Below are positions 61,101 to 64,000 of a stretch of 64,000 nt of DNA, piece after piece. Below the pieces are notes generated by a model that ran no database searches, was not told where the DNA came from, and saw only the letters and a program-made list of their open reading frames with translations. The position numbers were made by a program, and so were the translations under genes. Origin of the DNA: Haliclona indistincta (taxonomy: Eukaryota; Porifera; Demospongiae; Haplosclerida; Chalinidae). Position 1 is the first letter of the stretch. Every line of letters starts with the position of its first letter. The stretch is taken from the NCBI GenBank assembly GCA_964017065.1, contig OZ024784.1:14241152-14305151 (forward strand), written 5' to 3'.

Positions 61101-61291
61101 GATTAACACATTCTTCCCATGACAAATAATCTTGTTTCATCCTGAGCATTAGAATAATCTCAGAATTGCAATTTATCAAGCCAAACTCACTGTTTGATGG
61201 CTACAGGTTTACCAGTTTTGGCACACTTAGCTAGTTTGACAGTTCCAAAAGTCCCATCGCCTAACACACGAACTACCTTGTATCTCTCCAT
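58168..61291 (-). CDS. CILK1/MAK: MAK/CILK1 (RCK-family) ciliary kinase, 617 aa
   Basis: Nine exons (minus order): 61291-61191, 61141-61087, 61037-60907, 60858-60779, 60150-60018, 59965-59794, 59744-59577, 59370-58388, 58198-58168. The kinase domain begins [20 protein letters not shown], with AIK lysine, HRDLKPEN catalytic loop, DFGQAREI and the RCK-type activation motif [13 protein letters not shown]. The long tail is basic and disordered, with [12 protein letters not shown] as in MAK/ICK tails. A GTGAGT donor at 58387 lies at the apparent stop; splicing to a 31-nt last exon gives NWMAKYSG instead of stopping at AK, restoring the family's terminal motif. These kinases control intraflagellar transport turnover and cilium length. 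The fourth intron contains a MITE. Confidence 0.92.
60172..60479. mobile_element. PIF/Harbinger-type MITE, copy 2 (308 bp)
   Basis: It has the same ends as copy 1 (TGCGCCTATCATCGTTACGC and the complement of TACGCCTATCAATGTCACGG), flanked by TAA on both sides (60169-60171 and 60480-60482). It lies in the fourth intron of the MAK/CILK1 gene, 21 bp upstream of exon 5 in transcription order. Its right half is close to identical to copy 1; its left half is more diverged and shorter. Confidence 0.86.
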
Positions 61292-61750
61292 TACTACAAC
61301 GTATTAAGATTACTCTTGGGTGGTCTGTTCTGCTCGCTTACCAGCTTATCAAGTTATGAGAGTCGTCTCAGCCAGAACTCTCCTCGGCCTTCGACTTCTT
61401 TATTGCCGGTTACCATAGGGATTAATATACAACCACGCCCATTTACATGGCAACACGTCATTCGCCATCGCCGGGATCATCTATCTAGAACTGGAAATGC
61501 ATGTCAGTGTGATCTGATCACTGGGCGGTGGGTCTTATCCACGTTCGTGCTTTGCTCACCATTTTTGTGGTTAGCTCTATTAGACTCTAAAGTTCCAATT
61601 TTGCTCAAGAATGCATGGAATGCGTGATTGAGTGGTTCACACGATACCCTCCCCCAACATTACGCTGCGGTGCGGTGGTGATTAGTCAAAGCTCGTCTCC
61701 AGTCAAAGCTCGTCTCCAGTCAAAGCGAGATCATAGCGCGAGGTGCTGTC
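61292..61750. promoter_or_regulatory. Divergent promoter, CILK1/MAK and Src-family kinase
   Basis: The 459 bp separate opposite start codons. Near the Src side a GTCAAAGCTCGTCTCCA unit (17 bp) is repeated from about 61686 to 61733, two full copies and a partial. CpG is raised across 61430-61560. No TATA box is seen. Confidence 0.45.
61686..61733. repeat. 17-bp tandem repeat before the Src-family start
   Basis: Two full copies of GTCAAAGCTCGTCTCCA plus a partial third end 17 bp before the start codon. The copies are identical, suggesting recent expansion or conserved binding sites in the 5' UTR. Confidence 0.7.
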
Positions 61751-64000
61751 ATGGGGTGCTGTAGTAGCAAGGAGGCAACCGATGATCAAAATCCCAGAAG
61801 AAATGCTACAAACCCAGCTCCAAGACCAAACTATCCATCGCAAGCAACCGATTTCAATCGAACCCAGAGTTACTCTCGAAATGTCGGACCGCCATATTCC
61901 ACTCAACAGTCTCCTCCTCGAGGACCAGTTTTCGTAGCACTGTTTGACTATCAGCAGCGTACTAGCGAAGATCTCTCGTTCCGCAAGGGAGAAAGGTTAG
62001 AGATACTCAATGATCTTGATGGCGACTGGTGGCAGGCTCGCTCGTTAGACACAGGCAGAGAGGGATACATTCCGAGTAATTATGTGGCTGAACACAAGAC
62101 GATTCAAGCAGAAGAGTGAGTCCTCGTGGCGTTGATTGTGATTACATGGGTGTGTGTATACCTACTGTTGTTTAATAAACAGTGAGGTCTGTATCAAGCA
62201 CCTGTGATAGATAGAGTTCAGTTGATGTTAGAATGACTGCATGTGTCCATGGCAGCTTGTATCTACCCTTAGTTAAACCAACCTGACTTTTCTTAAACAG
62301 AGAGAATTGCAATTATACTGTGTTGGTAAACAATATGAACCTTAGTAGACAGAACAGCATTTTGGAGTAGGCAATCATGGTTGTTGTAGTCAGTCGGCCT
62401 CTTCTGTATTGTCAGAAGTGGAGGAAACACATGTATCCAACAAGCATTCTGACTATGTAACAATCTTATGGACGCATAATGGACGTATAATGCACACACA
62501 TACACAACCCAACAGGCTCTTCCTAGACATTATCAAGGTTATACTCATTGTTATCACAGCAGCTTATTGGGCATGACACTCATGATCACAGCACTCTCAT
62601 CACAACTGTTGTTCTAGTTGCTTGCATATACTCACAGACTAGACTTACCTACTGGTACTGTGGGAGATGTATATGTGTTTATAACTCCCACACACTTTGT
62701 TGACTGGTGTCAGTTGCTAGGAATATTCTTTAATGCTCATTTTCCGGTCACTTTAGTCCTAGTGGCAGCTGCCACTCCTCCCCACCTCACCTTTTCTCCC
62801 ACCTCACCTCTGATCTATTTCTCCTCACTTCCTCTCTGTACAATATAGCTCTCCTTGACTTCTGTGTTACATTTTTCTCCCCATTTCTTTCCCTTATTCT
62901 CATTCCTATCTTCTATTAAATTACCTGACTGATTGGTTAAACTCCTCTGCAATTTGTTTAATGATCTAGAACACCATATTTTTGTGCACGCACACCATAC
63001 ATACTTAGTACAGCACAAATACAAGATAGTGACCATACTTAGTACAGCACAGATACAAGATAGTGACCATACTTAGTACAGCACAGATACAAGATAGTGA
63101 CCATACTTAGTACAGCACAGATACAAGATAGTGACCATACTTAGTACAGCACAGATACAAGATAGTGACCATACTTAGTACAGCACAGATACAAGATAGT
63201 GACCATACTTAGTACAGCACAGATACAAGATAGTGACCATACTTAGTACAGCGCAGCAGATGCAAAACATGAAGACGGATGCACACACATAGTCACAAGC
63301 TCTCTTACTCTCAACAAACCACATACCAATTTGCAGTTAACATTCACTAGGAATGCTCTCTATGTAGTTCCTTTTATCAACATACCAAATTATGCCAGTT
63401 GTCAGGTAACCCATGGAATGTCTTATCCAGCCCTTGTCTCAAATACCCATTGACAACCATACATGTGCTCAACTTGGTCAATCATTTCCTCTGCAGCTTA
63501 TATATGTGTTGGTACAACACTGTCACCATAGATAATTCCTTTGAGCTTTCACTTCTCTGGGTGCTGACTTGTAGTTATCTATTGGGTTATTCTGAGACAA
63601 TGATTGTGGGCAGTGCATCCTTACATGCACTGTCTTGTCTGAAACATGCTTGAAACTCATAATCTTGAATATTCCGATTGATGATGTTGGTAGTATACAC
63701 TTCTAGTCATTAAAACTTGTAAGCAGAAAAATTAATGCATAAAATTAATAATCGTTACATAATTATTATTCTTTATTAATTTTTCTCTTTAGTTGGTACT
63801 TTGGACCAATCAAACGAGCAGAGGCAGAGAAGCACTTACGAGCCCATCCTGTGAGAGGATCATTTCTCATACGCGAGTCAGAAAGTAAACCAGGTGACTA
63901 TTCTCTCTCAATTCAAGACGGCGACAATGTCAAGCACTACCGTATTAGAAAGCTAGATGAGGGTGGTTTCTTTATCACTCGTAGAGCAGTGTTTAGTACT
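61751..64000 (+). CDS. SRC: Src-family tyrosine kinase, 5' part (SH4, unique, SH3, SH2)
   Basis: Two exons are visible, 61751-62115 and 63793 to the window end, joined in phase 2. The N-terminus [12 protein letters not shown] has Gly2 for myristoylation plus Cys3 and Cys4 for palmitoylation, as in Fyn-type kinases. After a Pro/Gln/Asn-rich unique region, the SH3 domain reads [24 protein letters not shown] and GYIPSNYV. Exon 2 begins [16 protein letters not shown] and has the SH2 phosphotyrosine pocket FLIRESES, with DYSLSI. The kinase domain lies beyond the window. Src kinases relay receptor and adhesion signals at the membrane. Confidence 0.94.
63002..63253. repeat. 34-bp tandem repeat in Src-family intron 1
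   Basis: Seven full 34-bp units with the core ACTTAGTACAGCACAGATAC followed by AAGATAGTGACCAT, then a partial eighth. Units 2-7 are identical; the first has one change (AAATAC). The rest of this 1.68-kb intron shows no gene. Confidence 0.93.

Noticed and set aside
63002..63253. Direct repeats as a CRISPR array
   Set aside because: Units are contiguous with no unique spacers and lie in an animal gene intron.
1..64000. tRNA, rRNA or bacterial-type operons
   Set aside because: No cloverleaf with B-box sequence in a non-coding position and no rRNA-like stretch were seen; GGTTCGAATAG near 21168 is inside an NRBP exon.

Overview
The window is animal nuclear DNA. Genes are intron-rich, most introns are 50-120 nt, and the families include ones known from animals: an AP-2 transcription factor, myosin IX, NRBP, Nup153 with RanBP2 zinc fingers and a Src-type tyrosine kinase. 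Very short introns, many head-to-head gene pairs, AT-rich spacers and a tandem set of CARD/SH3 proteins of no familiar vertebrate type suggest a demosponge (Amphimedon-like). The sponge call is inference. Gene models were spliced by hand from GT-AG sites and reading-frame continuity.

Layout: (1) 1-202, minus: N-terminal part of a thioredoxin-fold AhpC/TSA-like protein with an in-frame TGA where the first redox Cys belongs, i.e. a candidate selenoprotein. It is divergent from a 12-exon ZC3H7/HELZ-like zinc-finger gene (523-4722, plus). (2) 5041-16927, minus: four related genes (A-D). A, B and C start with a CARD-like death-fold exon followed by a conserved helical domain; B, C and D carry about five, two and four SH3-like modules; A has a proline-rich tail instead. 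(3) 17026-25458: an unrecognised 273-aa gene, NRBP pseudokinase (plus) and mitochondrial ribosomal protein L15 (minus). (4) 25459-34705: TFAP2 (plus), EIF3H (minus) and an intronless subtilisin-like protease without a signal peptide (minus). (5) 34706-37371: a 39-bp minisatellite, a two-exon 90-aa single-pass membrane protein missing from a simple ORF scan, and a Myb/SANT-like gene 64 bp away. (6) 37561-46758, minus: a complete 36-exon myosin IX. (7) 48312-52756: an intact intronless F-box/LRR-like gene facing a decayed inverted copy of itself. The copy has a Harbinger-type MITE beside a 136-bp block that is identical between the two arms. (8) 52948-64000: NUP153 (plus), a MAK/CILK1 kinase (minus) with a second MITE of the same family in an intron, and the 5' part of a Src-family kinase (plus, cut by the window end).

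Most genes look like unrelated housekeeping or signalling genes placed close together; six head-to-head starts suggest shared promoters. The two places most likely to hold undescribed biology are the UxxC protein at the left edge and the CARD/SH3 cluster. In the cluster, death-fold oligomerisation plus SH3-ligand pairing could build a signalling scaffold; that function is inferred.
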